A DNA stretch of 11,765 nt from Candidatus Woesearchaeota archaeon (GCA_016784195.1 JADHVE010000035.1:1-11765), one strand, 5' to 3'. Positions 1 through 6,425 are shown, counted from the stretch's first letter. The notes: generated by a model not told the origin, from the letters alone. Numbers and translations are program-made.

Positions 1-2
1 GA

Positions 3-844
3 GAAGAGTATATTAATTTAGTTCATGATGAACAGTATATCAATAAAGTTATTGAAGCCTGTAAGAGTCTTGTACGTTTTGACGACGATACTAATATCTG
101 CGTGGATAGCTATGAGGCAGCAATACATGCGTAGGAGCTACAATACTCGCTTCACAAACAAATGGATTCGCTGCAGTAAGACCACCAGGCCATCATGCAC
201 CGTTTGGAGGATTTTGTTTGTTTAATAATATTGCAATTGCTGCTAAGTTATTAGCTAATGATAAGAAAAAAGTTCTAATATTAGATATGGATGGACATTT
301 TGGTAATGGAACTTATGAACTTACCAAAGAATCTAATGATATTTTTTATTGGTCTTTACATGAGTTTGGCAAGAACATTTACCCGCAATGCGGTGATATT
401 GATTATGTGGGCGTAGGTCCTGGAAAAGGTTATTCAATTAATATCCCGCTCCCGCAAGGGGTGGGGGATGATCTTTATATGGAAGTTTTTAACAGGTTTC
501 TGCCATTTGCTAAAAATTTTAAGCCAGACATTGTCGGTGTTTCAGCAGGGTTCGATGCACACAAGGATGATTTTGTTTTAAATTTAAAGCTGACAGATAA
601 TTCATTTTATGAAATAGGGAAAATTTTAAGTGAAAATTTTGGTAATGTTTTTGCGGTTCTTGAAGGTGGATATAATCTGGATGTCTTGCAAGGTAGCATA
701 TCTAATTTTATTAAAGGAATAAATCAACAACCCATTGAATCAAAGATGGAAAGAACAACAACTAATCCAAGAATAATCACAGCTCTTGAGCCTAAATTGG
801 TTACACTTGAAGATACAATACATCAAATAAAAAAGTCTGAATAG
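3..844 (+). pseudogene. Histone deacetylase family protein, 5' partial, broken by a -1 frameshift near base 130
   Basis: This is a zinc-dependent deacetylase of the class II HDAC / AcuC / acetylpolyamine amidohydrolase superfamily. Two frames carry it. Bases 3-130 (third frame) encode an HDAC-like N-terminal part ending SYEAAIHA. From 131 the second frame continues VGATILA, then RPPGHHA, whose His-His codons are at 191-196. Downstream are DMDGHFGNGT (zinc ligands Asp at 290-292 and His at 296-298), SAGFDAH (third ligand Asp, 554-556) and EGGYN (catalytic Tyr, 671-673). All zinc ligands are therefore present, although the usual second His of the HHGNGT motif is Phe. A start at the TTG at 218 would lose the His-His pair, so I do not accept it as a functional start. 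One base is missing between 126 and 131; it may be a real mutation or a consensus error. The 5' end lies outside the window. The substrate is unknown. A run of seven T at 859-865 follows the stop. Confidence 0.85.
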
Positions 845-858
845 TTTTTGCACTTTAC

Positions 859-865
859 TTTTTTT
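859..865 (+). terminator. T-tract terminator after the deacetylase gene
   Basis: Seven consecutive T lie 15 bases after the stop codon, with no stable hairpin in front. Archaeal RNA polymerase commonly terminates at such T runs, so this is a plausible 3' end for the deacetylase transcript. It is inferred from position only. Confidence 0.4.
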
Positions 866-1019
866 ACTTAATGCTCACTAGTGGAAAGACTCCTTTTTCT
901 CGATTCTGAGTTTATATATCTACACAGCCCATGTATCTACTTGCTTTAGCTACGTTTATCAGGACATTTAGCAGGAACTTCCAATGTTACATTCCATTAT
1001 TAGCCCCCATAGAGAAAAC

Positions 1020-1027
1020 TTAATAAA
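1020..1027 (+). promoter_or_regulatory. TATA box of the small membrane protein gene
   Basis: TTAATAAA, preceded by a purine-rich GAAAAC that could act as a BRE, is centred about 27 bases before the ATG at 1051. That spacing puts the transcription start at or next to the start codon, implying a leaderless mRNA. No Shine-Dalgarno is visible. Confidence 0.55.
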
Positions 1028-1050
1028 CTTTAATCTACAATACTGTTTAT

Positions 1051-1311
1051 ATGGATGATATTGAAAAAAGACTTGATGCAATTGAGCAAAGAAATAAAAA
1101 AGTTGAATTGAACAAAGCTTGGGAAACAAGTTTTGCAAGAAAAATAATTATCGCAGTTTTGACTTATGCAACAATTGTACTATTTTTTTATGTTGCTAAA
1201 TTACCCAAACCTTTCATTAATTCTATTGTACCAACTACTGGTTTTATGCTTTCAACTTTATCTTTATCTTTTTTTAAAAAGTTATGGACTAAGTACGGAG
1301 CTAAAAAATAA
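1051..1311 (+). CDS. Small two-helix membrane protein with an N-terminal coiled coil
   Basis: This 86-residue protein begins with a charged, heptad-like helix (MDDIEKRLDAIEQRNKKVE), followed by the segment NKAWETSFARK. Two hydrophobic stretches follow at about residues 32-49 (IIIAVLTYATIVLFFYVA) and 57-74 (NSIVPTTGFMLSTLSLSF), separated by a short KLPKPFI turn, and the tail is basic (KKLWTKYGAKK). The layout suggests a helical hairpin in the membrane with both ends in the cytoplasm. I recall similar short hypothetical proteins with an N..VE..KAWETS..R signature in many archaea and bacteria; none has a function that I know of. The ATG is supported by the TATA-like box 27 bases upstream. It stands alone and converges with the acetyltransferase on the other strand. 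Confidence 0.75.
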   Translation: MDDIEKRLDAIEQRNKKVELNKAWETSFARKIIIAVLTYATIVLFFYVAKLPKPFINSIVPTTGFMLSTLSLSFFKKLWTKYGAKK

Positions 1312-1360
1312 CCTTTCAGAATTGTTTTACTTCTTCAAAAACCATCTTACCTATTATTCC

Positions 1361-1366
1361 TTTTTT
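1361..1366 (+). terminator. T-tract after the small membrane protein gene
   Basis: Six T in the gap between two convergent genes, about 50 bases after the stop at 1311. This is a possible archaeal-type terminator, supported only by its location. Confidence 0.25.
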
Positions 1367-1418
1367 CTATCAAAAGAATATTCCGGGCTGAGGTTAGATG
1401 AAATTGAAAAACTAGCTC

Positions 1419-1880
1419 TTAAAACATAACCCATCTGTCATATTGTTTTCCATCTTCAGCAAGATATGGTTGGAATACCGCTAATCCTGATTTCTCTAAT
1501 TTTTTCCAAACTTTTTTAGACTGTTCTGTAAATGGACTTGGAAAATGAATGTCAGAATGTAATACAGATGCCTCCCTTTTTTTATAATATTGATTAGCTA
1601 GCTGAATTATCGCTCCACAAATATTTTTTCCCCTAAATTTTTCTTCAGTATCCTGACGTGCTACAATCAATTTTGAAGCAGGGGGATTTTGAGTTAAATC
1701 AAAAAAATATTCATCTTCGTAAGCTCCATCACGATAAATTGCTCGCGTAATACGTAGACTTCCAACTGGAATTCCATTCATTTTACCTTGAACAAAATAA
1801 TCCCTCCAGGACAGATTATCTGTAACAATTTCATCTACAGGTACTTGCGATGTTTCTATTGTTAAATCATCAAGATTCAT
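1419..1880 (-). CDS. GNAT-like N-acetyltransferase
   Basis: This 153-residue protein has features of the GNAT fold. A central strand (SKLIVARQDTEEKF, about residues 69-82) leads into the acetyl-CoA pyrophosphate loop FRGKNICGA (82-90), which matches the family's R/Q-x-x-G-x-G/A pattern loosely. A helix (IIQLANQYYKK) follows, then a strand with LHSD. The C-terminal part, KVWKKLEKSGLAVF (123-136), resembles the usual 'separate W..L...G' element before the last strands. The N-terminal 60 residues are acidic and less typical. The substrate cannot be inferred. The ATG is supported by ATTTATAAAT centred about 25 bases upstream. The gene is a single transcription unit convergent with the membrane protein gene to its left. 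Confidence 0.65.
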   Translation of the reverse strand: MNLDDLTIETSQVPVDEIVTDNLSWRDYFVQGKMNGIPVGSLRITRAIYRDGAYEDEYFFDLTQNPPASKLIVARQDTEEKFRGKNICGAIIQLANQYYKKREASVLHSDIHFPSPFTEQSKKVWKKLEKSGLAVFQPYLAEDGKQYDRWVMF

Positions 1881-1900
1881 ACTTTTAGAATCATTAGTCT

Positions 1901-1910
1901 ATTTATAAAT
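1901..1910 (-). promoter_or_regulatory. TATA box of the GNAT-like gene
   Basis: The self-complementary ATTTATAAAT is centred about 25 bases upstream of the ATG at 1880 on the minus strand, the spacing expected for a leaderless archaeal transcript. Confidence 0.5.
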
Positions 1911-1968
1911 AATATGTTTGTTATAAAGAAGATCTTACTTAGTTGAAAGCCTCAAATTAAAGGAATTT

Positions 1969-2241
1969 TTAAATCTCAATACAAACATAATTTTTACCCT
2001 TACCAAGTCTAACTTTCATAACAAACTCCTGCTCAATAGGTGTGGTACATCTTGAATCTGGAATTTGCTTTCTATCTGATGGCAGGGTATCTAAATATTT
2101 ATAATCTGCAGGAATCTCAATAGATGTTACTCACTCAGATCTCGTCAAAAGTTTAGAATTATATTTTAATCTATACTGATTAAATTTTTTTTCAACACTC
2201 TTATATACATTTTCCAAATTTTGATGAAAATATTCAGACAT
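1969..2241 (-). pseudogene. Short unrecognised gene interrupted by an in-frame TGA
   Basis: Reading from the ATG at 2241-2239, the frame stays open for 36 codons (starting MSEYFHQNLENVYKSVEKKF), meets TGA at 2133-2131, then continues 53 codons to TAA at 1971-1969. The second part (for example PADYKYLDTLPSDRKQIPDS and EQEFVMKVRLGKG) has amino-acid use like a real protein: charged, no low-complexity runs. The total of 91 codons is an exact multiple of three, so only the stop interrupts it. A TATA-like TTTTAAAA sits 25 bases before the ATG, at the spacing used by neighbouring genes. I do not recognise the family. TGA acts as a normal stop for two genes here (5773 and 9445), so recoding is unlikely; a TGG or CGA to TGA mutation is simplest. 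The IS200-type element begins about 40 bases upstream. Confidence 0.5.
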
Positions 2242-2262
2242 GTTTAACAGAAACATTGCTAG

Positions 2263-2270
2263 TTTTAAAA
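2263..2270 (-). promoter_or_regulatory. TATA box of the interrupted short gene
   Basis: TTTTAAAA is centred about 25 bases upstream of the minus-strand ATG at 2241 and lies within about 15 bases of the IS left end. It indicates that the interrupted frame was a genuine leaderless gene. Confidence 0.4.
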
Positions 2271-2314
2271 AGGTTTATTAATGCGAGCGTAGCGAGCACA
2301 GGGGTTTAATTCCC

Positions 2315-2328
2315 CGACCTTTAGGTCG
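2315..2328. repeat. IS left-end hairpin
   Basis: CGACCT and AGGTCG form a six-pair stem with a TT loop. The preceding CCCC can instead pair with GGGG at 2301-2304, so two alternative folds compete. This is the probable TnpA binding hairpin at the left end. Confidence 0.6.
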
Positions 2329-2350
2329 TTAATTCTAGAAAATATTTTAT

Positions 2351-2365
2351 TGCGGCTTCGCCGCA
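2351..2365 (+). other. Perfect hairpin in the transposase leader
   Basis: TGCGGC-TTC-GCCGCA is a six-pair stem with a three-base loop, about 80 bases upstream of the transposase start. It may structure the tnpA leader RNA or be part of the left end. Its role is inferred from position only. Confidence 0.4.
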
Positions 2366-2421
2366 GAATAATTTGCGGACGAAGTTGCGCAATCATCTAC
2401 TATCTTCAAAGTAGCGTTAGC

Positions 2422-2442
2422 TTTCGTCTGCGGAGGACGAAA
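2422..2442 (+). promoter_or_regulatory. Shine-Dalgarno hairpin in front of the IS transposase
   Basis: TTTCGTC (2422-2428) pairs perfectly with GACGAAA (2436-2442). The seven-base loop TGCGGAG holds nearly all of the GGAGG ribosome binding site (2432-2436), and the ATG follows at 2443. In enterobacterial IS200, tnpA translation is known to be held down by a leader structure that hides the Shine-Dalgarno; this looks like an equivalent arrangement. An upstream GACGAA (2378-2383) could compete for TTCGTC. Confidence 0.6.
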
Positions 2443-2859
2443 ATGACAAACCTAAAACATTATAGCCACAAAGTGGGCATAAATTTCTGGCACATTGAAT
2501 TTGCTACAAAATATAGATATAACATGTTTGGCAAATTCAAGCAAAAAAACATTGCTGAAGCATCAATTCGTAAGGTGTGTAGTAACCATCATATAAAAAT
2601 ACATACTATTTTTGTTATGCCTGAGCACGTTCATATGATGGTGACTCTACCTCATAACATTACTGAGTCAAAAGGTATGCAGTTGATAAAAGGCGGTTCA
2701 GCTTATTCTTTTTTTAAGAATCATCTCAAAAGCAGGTTAAGATTACCTCAAGGACATCTTTGGAGTGCTGGTGGTTGTGCAACTACTGTTGGATATAATG
2801 AATATTCTACTGTAGAGAATTATATCAAGAATCAGGCAGAGCATCATGCAGTAGCATAA
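2443..2859 (+). CDS. tnpA: IS200/IS605-family transposase TnpA (Y1 HUH endonuclease)
   Basis: This 138-residue single-strand transposase cuts and joins hairpin-bearing ends through a 5'-phosphotyrosine link. The HUH metal motif is in MPEHVHMMVTLP (about residues 59-70, His at both ends of HVH). The C-terminal helix TVENYIKNQAEHH carries the catalytic Tyr (Tyr of ENYIKNQ) and the polar residues that complete the active site. GGSAYSFFKNH and LWSAGG are typical family segments. The length matches the usual 130-155 residues, so the protein looks intact. I chose the ATG at 2443 because GGAGG lies seven bases before it and homology begins there; the open frame runs further back to 2350, but that part overlaps leader hairpins and reads as arginine-rich nonsense. 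It is the only gene here with a strong Shine-Dalgarno. Confidence 0.9.
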   Translation: MTNLKHYSHKVGINFWHIEFATKYRYNMFGKFKQKNIAEASIRKVCSNHHIKIHTIFVMPEHVHMMVTLPHNITESKGMQLIKGGSAYSFFKNHLKSRLRLPQGHLWSAGGCATTVGYNEYSTVENYIKNQAEHHAVA

Positions 2860-2874
2860 GACCCTAGCTTGATA

Positions 2875-2894
2875 CCCCGACTTTTAAGTCGGGG
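2875..2894. repeat. IS right-end hairpin
   Basis: CCCCGACTT-TT-AAGTCGGGG is a perfect nine-pair palindrome starting 16 bases after the transposase stop. It is the likely right-end TnpA recognition hairpin and could also terminate the tnpA transcript. It resembles the left-end hairpin at 2315-2328 in sequence and orientation. Confidence 0.7.
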
Positions 2895-3009
2895 AGGAGG
2901 TCATTTAATTGTTTCTAATGTGAAAATAAAAAAAATTTAGGTTCTTGGGTACAGTCTAGGAATATATAGATAGTTCATAGAACTTAATTTTTAAGAAACA
3001 ATTTTAGAT

Positions 3010-4539
3010 TTACTTGGTTTTCGTCTGCATAACTTCAACAACAAGGTTTTTTAGTTGATCCATGCTAGTTGGCTTTTGAAGAGCATAGTCTATCCCATAT
3101 GCTCTTTTTTTCTCAGGTTCAACCTCGGCCCCCCATCCACTTATAATTGCAATTTTCATTCCATCATATTTTCCCTTGATTTGTTCTGTAAGCTGCCATC
3201 CATCCATGCCCGGCATGCCAATATCAGTTATCATTAAATCATATCCCTTGTTTGCTAAACATTCAAGAGCTTCCTGCCCACTAGCTGCAACATCAGCATC
3301 ATGGCCTAACTTTTCAAGTTGTCTTTTTCCAATACTCCTGATCATATTTTCATCATCAACCCAAAGCACCCTTGCAACTTCATAATCCTTGGAATTATCT
3401 TTTTCAGGGGTTACTTCTCTTGCAGTATAAGGAAGAAGTATCTCTATGGAAGTTCCATTTCCAGGAGCTGATTTTTTTACATATATCTCTCCCTTATGTT
3501 CTTTGATTATTGAATATGCTGTGCTCATGCCTAATCCGGTTCCTAGCTCAAATCCTTTTGTAGTATAGTATGGCTGAAATATTCTCGTTCTTGTTTTTTC
3601 ATTCATACCCTCACCAGTATCAGTCAGGGTAAGATATATCTGGTTACTCTCTCTTTTAGTGTCAATATCTATAGTACCTCCCTCAGGCATTGCTTGAACA
3701 CTATTTTTTATAATATTATACATCACATTTCTTAATTCTTCCTGATTTCCAAGGGCCGAAACATCGTCCCCATAATTTGCATTAACCACAATAGCTAATC
3801 CCTCTTTTTGTGCTTTATCTTTCCAAAGAATTCTTGTTTGTGCTATTACATCCTCGACAATATTGTTAATATTAATTACCTTATACTCTGATGGTTTTGT
3901 TATTTTTCCTGTAAAACGCTGTAATTGTTGAACATTTGTAGCAACACCTATAACCAAGCTCTTAGCTGTATTAAGATAACTCATTGCTTCATCAGGAAGA
4001 TGTTCAATCATTGCACACTCAAGGCTGCCTAATATTGAATGCAATGGATTATTTAAATCATGTGCAACCCCTGAAGCAAGTTCTCCAATTGCATTTAAAC
4101 GTTCTGATTCAAGAACTATCTTTTCTGTTTTCTTTCGCTCTGTAATGTCTGTTCCAATCCCAACTATCCCATTTATCCCACCTTGTTCGTTTCTGGTTGA
4201 GTTTGCAATCCAAGAATATGAAATCTCTCTACCACTTTTTGTTATAATATCCGCTTCTATTGTAGCCTGACCTTGCATATATGCTTCTTTGATACCTCCA
4301 GCTATTATTTGATGGTATTTCTCACTAAATAGGTTTAAAGCAAAAAGATTATCTAACTCGCTAGGAGAATAACCCAAGACTTCCTCAGCAGATTTATTCC
4401 AGTATGTCAATCTCATTTCAGGATCTAAGACATAAACTAACGCGGGTAAAGTATTCTGGATTGTAGTTAAATCTCTAACTTGTTTGCTTAATTTAGCAAC
4501 TCTTTGTTCAAGTTCTTCATATGTAGGTTTATCAGCCAT
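3010..4539 (-). CDS. Soluble hybrid sensor: PAS domain, histidine kinase, C-terminal receiver
   Basis: This 509-residue two-component protein has no membrane segment, so it should sense in the cytoplasm. Order: coiled coil 1-28; PAS about 30-135, with the PAC end GIVGIGTDITERK; HisKA with H-box GVAHDLNNPLHS and phospho-acceptor His160; HATPase_c with N-box NVMYNIIKNSVQAM (271-284), G1 DTGEGM (307-312), F-box FQPYYTT and G2 GTGLGMS (333-339); and receiver about 388-505 with acidic pair Asp395-Asp396, phospho-acceptor Asp439 (MITDIGMPGMDGW), Ser467 and Lys489. All catalytic residues are present. It has no output domain and no separate regulator nearby, so the partner is unknown. The opening ADKPTYEELEQRV is a signature I associate with deltaproteobacterial PAS kinases, suggesting acquisition from bacteria. 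Unlike several neighbours there is no TATA box 25-29 bases before the ATG; a TATAAAA lies only about nine bases before it. Confidence 0.93.
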   Translation of the reverse strand: MADKPTYEELEQRVAKLSKQVRDLTTIQNTLPALVYVLDPEMRLTYWNKSAEEVLGYSPSELDNLFALNLFSEKYHQIIAGGIKEAYMQGQATIEADIITKSGREISYSWIANSTRNEQGGINGIVGIGTDITERKKTEKIVLESERLNAIGELASGVAHDLNNPLHSILGSLECAMIEHLPDEAMSYLNTAKSLVIGVATNVQQLQRFTGKITKPSEYKVININNIVEDVIAQTRILWKDKAQKEGLAIVVNANYGDDVSALGNQEELRNVMYNIIKNSVQAMPEGGTIDIDTKRESNQIYLTLTDTGEGMNEKTRTRIFQPYYTTKGFELGTGLGMSTAYSIIKEHKGEIYVKKSAPGNGTSIEILLPYTAREVTPEKDNSKDYEVARVLWVDDENMIRSIGKRQLEKLGHDADVAASGQEALECLANKGYDLMITDIGMPGMDGWQLTEQIKGKYDGMKIAIISGWGAEVEPEKKRAYGIDYALQKPTSMDQLKNLVVEVMQTKTK

Positions 4540-4583
4540 TTTATTTTATAGAACCAGCCAGAGGCAAGGTTAATTCAAATTCT

Positions 4584-4609
4584 ACTATCAGGCAATTTCA
4601 CTATCAAGC
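4584..4609. repeat. Direct repeat ACTATCARGC upstream of the hybrid kinase
   Basis: ACTATCAGGC (4584-4593) and ACTATCAAGC (4600-4609) repeat with a 16-base period, 45-70 bases upstream of the kinase start. An AGAGGC/GCCTCT inverted pair (4560-4565, 4608-4613) spans them. They could be a regulator site or be fortuitous. Confidence 0.25.
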
Positions 4610-4666
4610 CTCTTTTTAGTAAGTAAATTTAGGTTATATATATATGTATGTATGTTATGTTCTAGT

Positions 4667-5281
4667 TTAATGGGCTGGCTCAAAAATTAATGTGGAATAA
4701 TAATCAATTAATTTTTTGCACAAATCTGTAACTTTCTTAGGTTGTGCAGGGTCATTAGATCCTGGATCACCATTTTTCAATTGGTGGAATCCTTCAACAC
4801 ATGTCCTCCACATATCTCTTCCAAATTTAACTCCCTGTTCAATCAATGCTGGATTTTCTAAATCTGATAGTTGCCATTTCCTACCTATTAATTTATTGGC
4901 ATATTCCTTTTCAACCCAACTATCGAGTAGAACCCTGTTTATGTAATCTTGATCAAAAAAACAAGTTTTTTTTAAGTTTTGCAAATATGTTTGTTGTGGA
5001 ACAAAAATCCCATCAGATTCAATTTTGTCTAATGGAACAAAAAATCCATAGCTTGGACTTCCAATACAATCTAAGTTATATTTATCTATGAATTCATCTA
5101 GTGATAATTTTCCTTCAGAAATATCTCTGGCCATTTTCATTAAATGAACATGTGCAACTGCATCAACCCCATACCAAAGCAGCTCATGGTTATAAGCATA
5201 GCTAACCTCACTACTAACTTCATTTACATTTAGTTCATTTAATCCATTCCTTGTTACTTCATCTAAATTTGGGAGTGGCAT
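4667..5281 (-). CDS. Unrecognised 204-residue soluble protein
   Basis: I do not recognise this family. The protein has no signal peptide and no membrane segment. It looks mostly helical, with an acidic N-terminal region and many aromatic residues. Notable stretches are ELLWYGVDAVAHVHLMKMAR (about residues 33-52), which has the His-Val-His pattern of a possible metal or ligand site, then SPSYGFFVPLDKIESDGIFV, two Trp-containing segments (LDSWVEKEY, GRDMWRTCVEGFHQL) and a C-terminal DLCKKLIDYYSTLIF. The HVH here lacks the surroundings of an HUH nuclease, so I draw no function from it. The start is supported by TTATAAAT centred about 26 bases upstream. The gene is divergent from the unknown gene at 5444, sharing a 162-base intergenic region. 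Amino-acid composition and length argue for a real protein. Confidence 0.75.
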   Translation of the reverse strand: MPLPNLDEVTRNGLNELNVNEVSSEVSYAYNHELLWYGVDAVAHVHLMKMARDISEGKLSLDEFIDKYNLDCIGSPSYGFFVPLDKIESDGIFVPQQTYLQNLKKTCFFDQDYINRVLLDSWVEKEYANKLIGRKWQLSDLENPALIEQGVKFGRDMWRTCVEGFHQLKNGDPGSNDPAQPKKVTDLCKKLIDYYSTLIFEPAH

Positions 5282-5303
5282 TTATACCATTAATTACATT
5301 ACA

Positions 5304-5311
5304 TTTATAAA
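5304..5311 (-). promoter_or_regulatory. TATA box of the 204-residue unknown gene
   Basis: Read on the minus strand this is TTATAAAT, centred about 26 bases upstream of the ATG at 5281, which implies a leaderless transcript. Confidence 0.55.
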
Positions 5312-5405
5312 CCTATTGTTTCTCTAAAGTAGTTACAGATTTGGGAACTTACCAGATATATTAAACAAAATCTAAGAGACTTAAACAACCTAGATGGGCA
5401 AAAGG

Positions 5406-5413
5406 TTTAAAAG
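5406..5413 (+). promoter_or_regulatory. TATA box of the 109-residue unknown gene
   Basis: TTTAAAAG preceded by AAAGG (possible BRE) is centred about 34 bases before the ATG at 5444, leaving a leader of about eight bases. It faces away from the promoter of the gene at 5281, so the two units are divergently transcribed. Confidence 0.45.
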
Positions 5414-5443
5414 TGAATAACCATTTTCTTTAACAAGAATTGA

Positions 5444-5773
5444 ATGGGTATTGATATGATTCCAGCTTTAATTGTTAGGGACGGAGGGTACTTTGAACGT
5501 GTTAAATATGATTCTAGTGTAAACAAGCTGGTTTATGGTAACAATCATGTAGACCCTAAATGCCTACACCATTTTGGTTCTGAGATTGTAAGGGTTCAAC
5601 AGGATAAGGATATGAAAAGTTCACTTCAGAAAAAATATTTTGATAAAGCTTTGGATATAGCCCAAAAATGTACAGCAGATTTTGTGGAAGTGAAAAAAGA
5701 ACCCTCAGTACGAGATGTTACTGGCACTCCAGACAATACAATCGAAGAAATGATCTCATTGTATGTTACATGA
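5444..5773 (+). CDS. Unrecognised 109-residue protein
   Basis: I do not recognise this family. The product is soluble, with no signal or membrane segment. The first third looks beta-rich (MIPALIVRDGGYFERVKYDS, then NKLVYGNNHVDPKCLHHFGS), including a possible Cys-His-His group (PKCLHHF) that could bind metal, although no second pair of ligands is obvious. The middle is a basic helix (KSSLQKKYFDKALDIAQKC) and the C-terminus is acidic. Two ATGs are possible: 5444 and 5456; I kept the first because it better fits the upstream TTTAAAAG box. It ends in TGA. It is divergent from the gene at 4667-5281; a functional link is possible but not shown. Confidence 0.65.
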   Translation: MGIDMIPALIVRDGGYFERVKYDSSVNKLVYGNNHVDPKCLHHFGSEIVRVQQDKDMKSSLQKKYFDKALDIAQKCTADFVEVKKEPSVRDVTGTPDNTIEEMISLYVT

Positions 5774-5951
5774 GCTAAACCTTAATTCTTTTACCCCTTG
5801 ATTCTTGTCTTTTATACATCATTTTGTAAATTTGATAGGGGGAGTTTGATTATTACCATTTCAATCATAATCTTCTAGTCATATCAGGGAATAAATGAAG
5901 CTTTCCATGAACCTAACAGTACCAGTTATACATAAAGTTGCACATCCTAAA

Positions 5952-6425
5952 TTAACCCAATAATCTATAAAATGTATTAGGAAATCTTGGTTCATTCGAA
6001 AAGTTGTTTCTATTGCAAAAAGTTCTCATACTAGGGGTTGTTGAATTAGTAATCAAAAGTTTTGAAGAATTCAGTAAAGAATCCTCAATAACCTTTTCTA
6101 ACATTTCCTTTCCTAATCTGTTTTTAATTGTTTTTAATTGACTTTCAGATATGCCATGACCATTAGGATAAAATAAAGGCATTTGAGTAATAGTATCATC
6201 CTCATTCAGACCATAATTTTCTGTGCATTCACGATAGATATTGTTTGAAATAAAATATTCTTTTTGCTTGTATGAGCCTACTTTTCTAAATAGAAATTCG
6301 ACTTTCCCGGCAAGCCGGGTAGTTTTTGGGAAAATAGTAGTATATTGTACTGTATTATCTACCGTTTTTTTTATGACTACTGTTTTTTTTTCCTTTAGAT
6401 AATATTTTGTTGTTCTATTACCCAT
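5952..6425 (-). CDS. Unrecognised 157-residue protein, weakly GNAT-like at the C-terminus
   Basis: I do not firmly recognise this protein. The N-terminal 60 residues are basic and beta-rich (MGNRTTKYYLKEKKTVVIKK; RLAGKVEFLFRKVGSYKQKE), followed by a polar region with MPLFYPNGHGIS and a helix (QLKTIKNRLGKEMLEKVIED). The end, SKLLITNSTTPSMRTFCNRN then NTFYRLLG, resembles the last strand-helix-strand of GNAT enzymes ('..n..m..f..k.gF...fY'), but no acetyl-CoA loop of the R-x-x-G-x-G type is visible, so this is only a hint. No membrane segment or signal peptide. A weak AGGA lies six bases before the ATG, and an AT-rich ATAAATTAAA is centred about 22 bases upstream. Confidence 0.65.
   Translation of the reverse strand: MGNRTTKYYLKEKKTVVIKKTVDNTVQYTTIFPKTTRLAGKVEFLFRKVGSYKQKEYFISNNIYRECTENYGLNEDDTITQMPLFYPNGHGISESQLKTIKNRLGKEMLEKVIEDSLLNSSKLLITNSTTPSMRTFCNRNNFSNEPRFPNTFYRLLG

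Larger units (their letters stand above)
2282..2900 (+). mobile_element. IS200/IS605-family insertion sequence (single tnpA, no tnpB)
   Basis: The element has a Y1 HUH transposase flanked by short subterminal hairpins, as the family requires, rather than terminal inverted repeats. Left side: CGACCT-TT-AGGTCG at 2315-2328, following GGGG...CCCC at 2301-2315 and a direct repeat GCGAGC (2283-2288, 2292-2297). Right side: a nine-pair hairpin CCCCGACTT-TT-AAGTCGGGG at 2875-2894. Left and right hairpins share the pattern CCCCGACnTTTnnGTCG in the same orientation, which is how TnpA dimers recognise both ends. The segment is visibly more GC-rich than its surroundings. No accessory tnpB is present, making it IS200-like. 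The exact cleavage sites cannot be set from one copy, so both boundaries are approximate. Confidence 0.8.

Noticed and set aside
25..225. Open frame of 66 codons on the plus strand over the start of the window
   Set aside because: It is a shadow of the deacetylase gene; the other two frames carry recognisable HDAC motifs over the same bases.
1312..1429. Possible small coding tail on the plus strand ending EYSGLRLDEIEKLALKT
   Set aside because: It reads protein-like for about 17 codons but has no start, no promoter and no recognisable family, and its upstream frame is only a shadow of the membrane protein gene.
2131..2133. UGA as a recoded codon (Trp, selenocysteine or pyrrolysine-type readthrough)
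   Set aside because: UGA ends other genes in the window normally (5773, 9445) and no recoding hairpin is evident after it; mutation is simpler.
2350..2442. N-terminal extension of the IS transposase
   Set aside because: It is arginine-rich and overlaps leader hairpins; the ATG at 2443 follows a good Shine-Dalgarno and matches where family homology begins.
4634..4660. TATATATATATGTATGTATG-like run as a functional repeat
   Set aside because: It is a short AT/TG low-complexity run, common in AT-rich intergenic DNA, with no period or symmetry beyond that.
5033..5185. HVH in the 204-residue unknown protein as an HUH nuclease motif
   Set aside because: The hydrophobic strand context and the partner tyrosine helix of HUH enzymes are absent.
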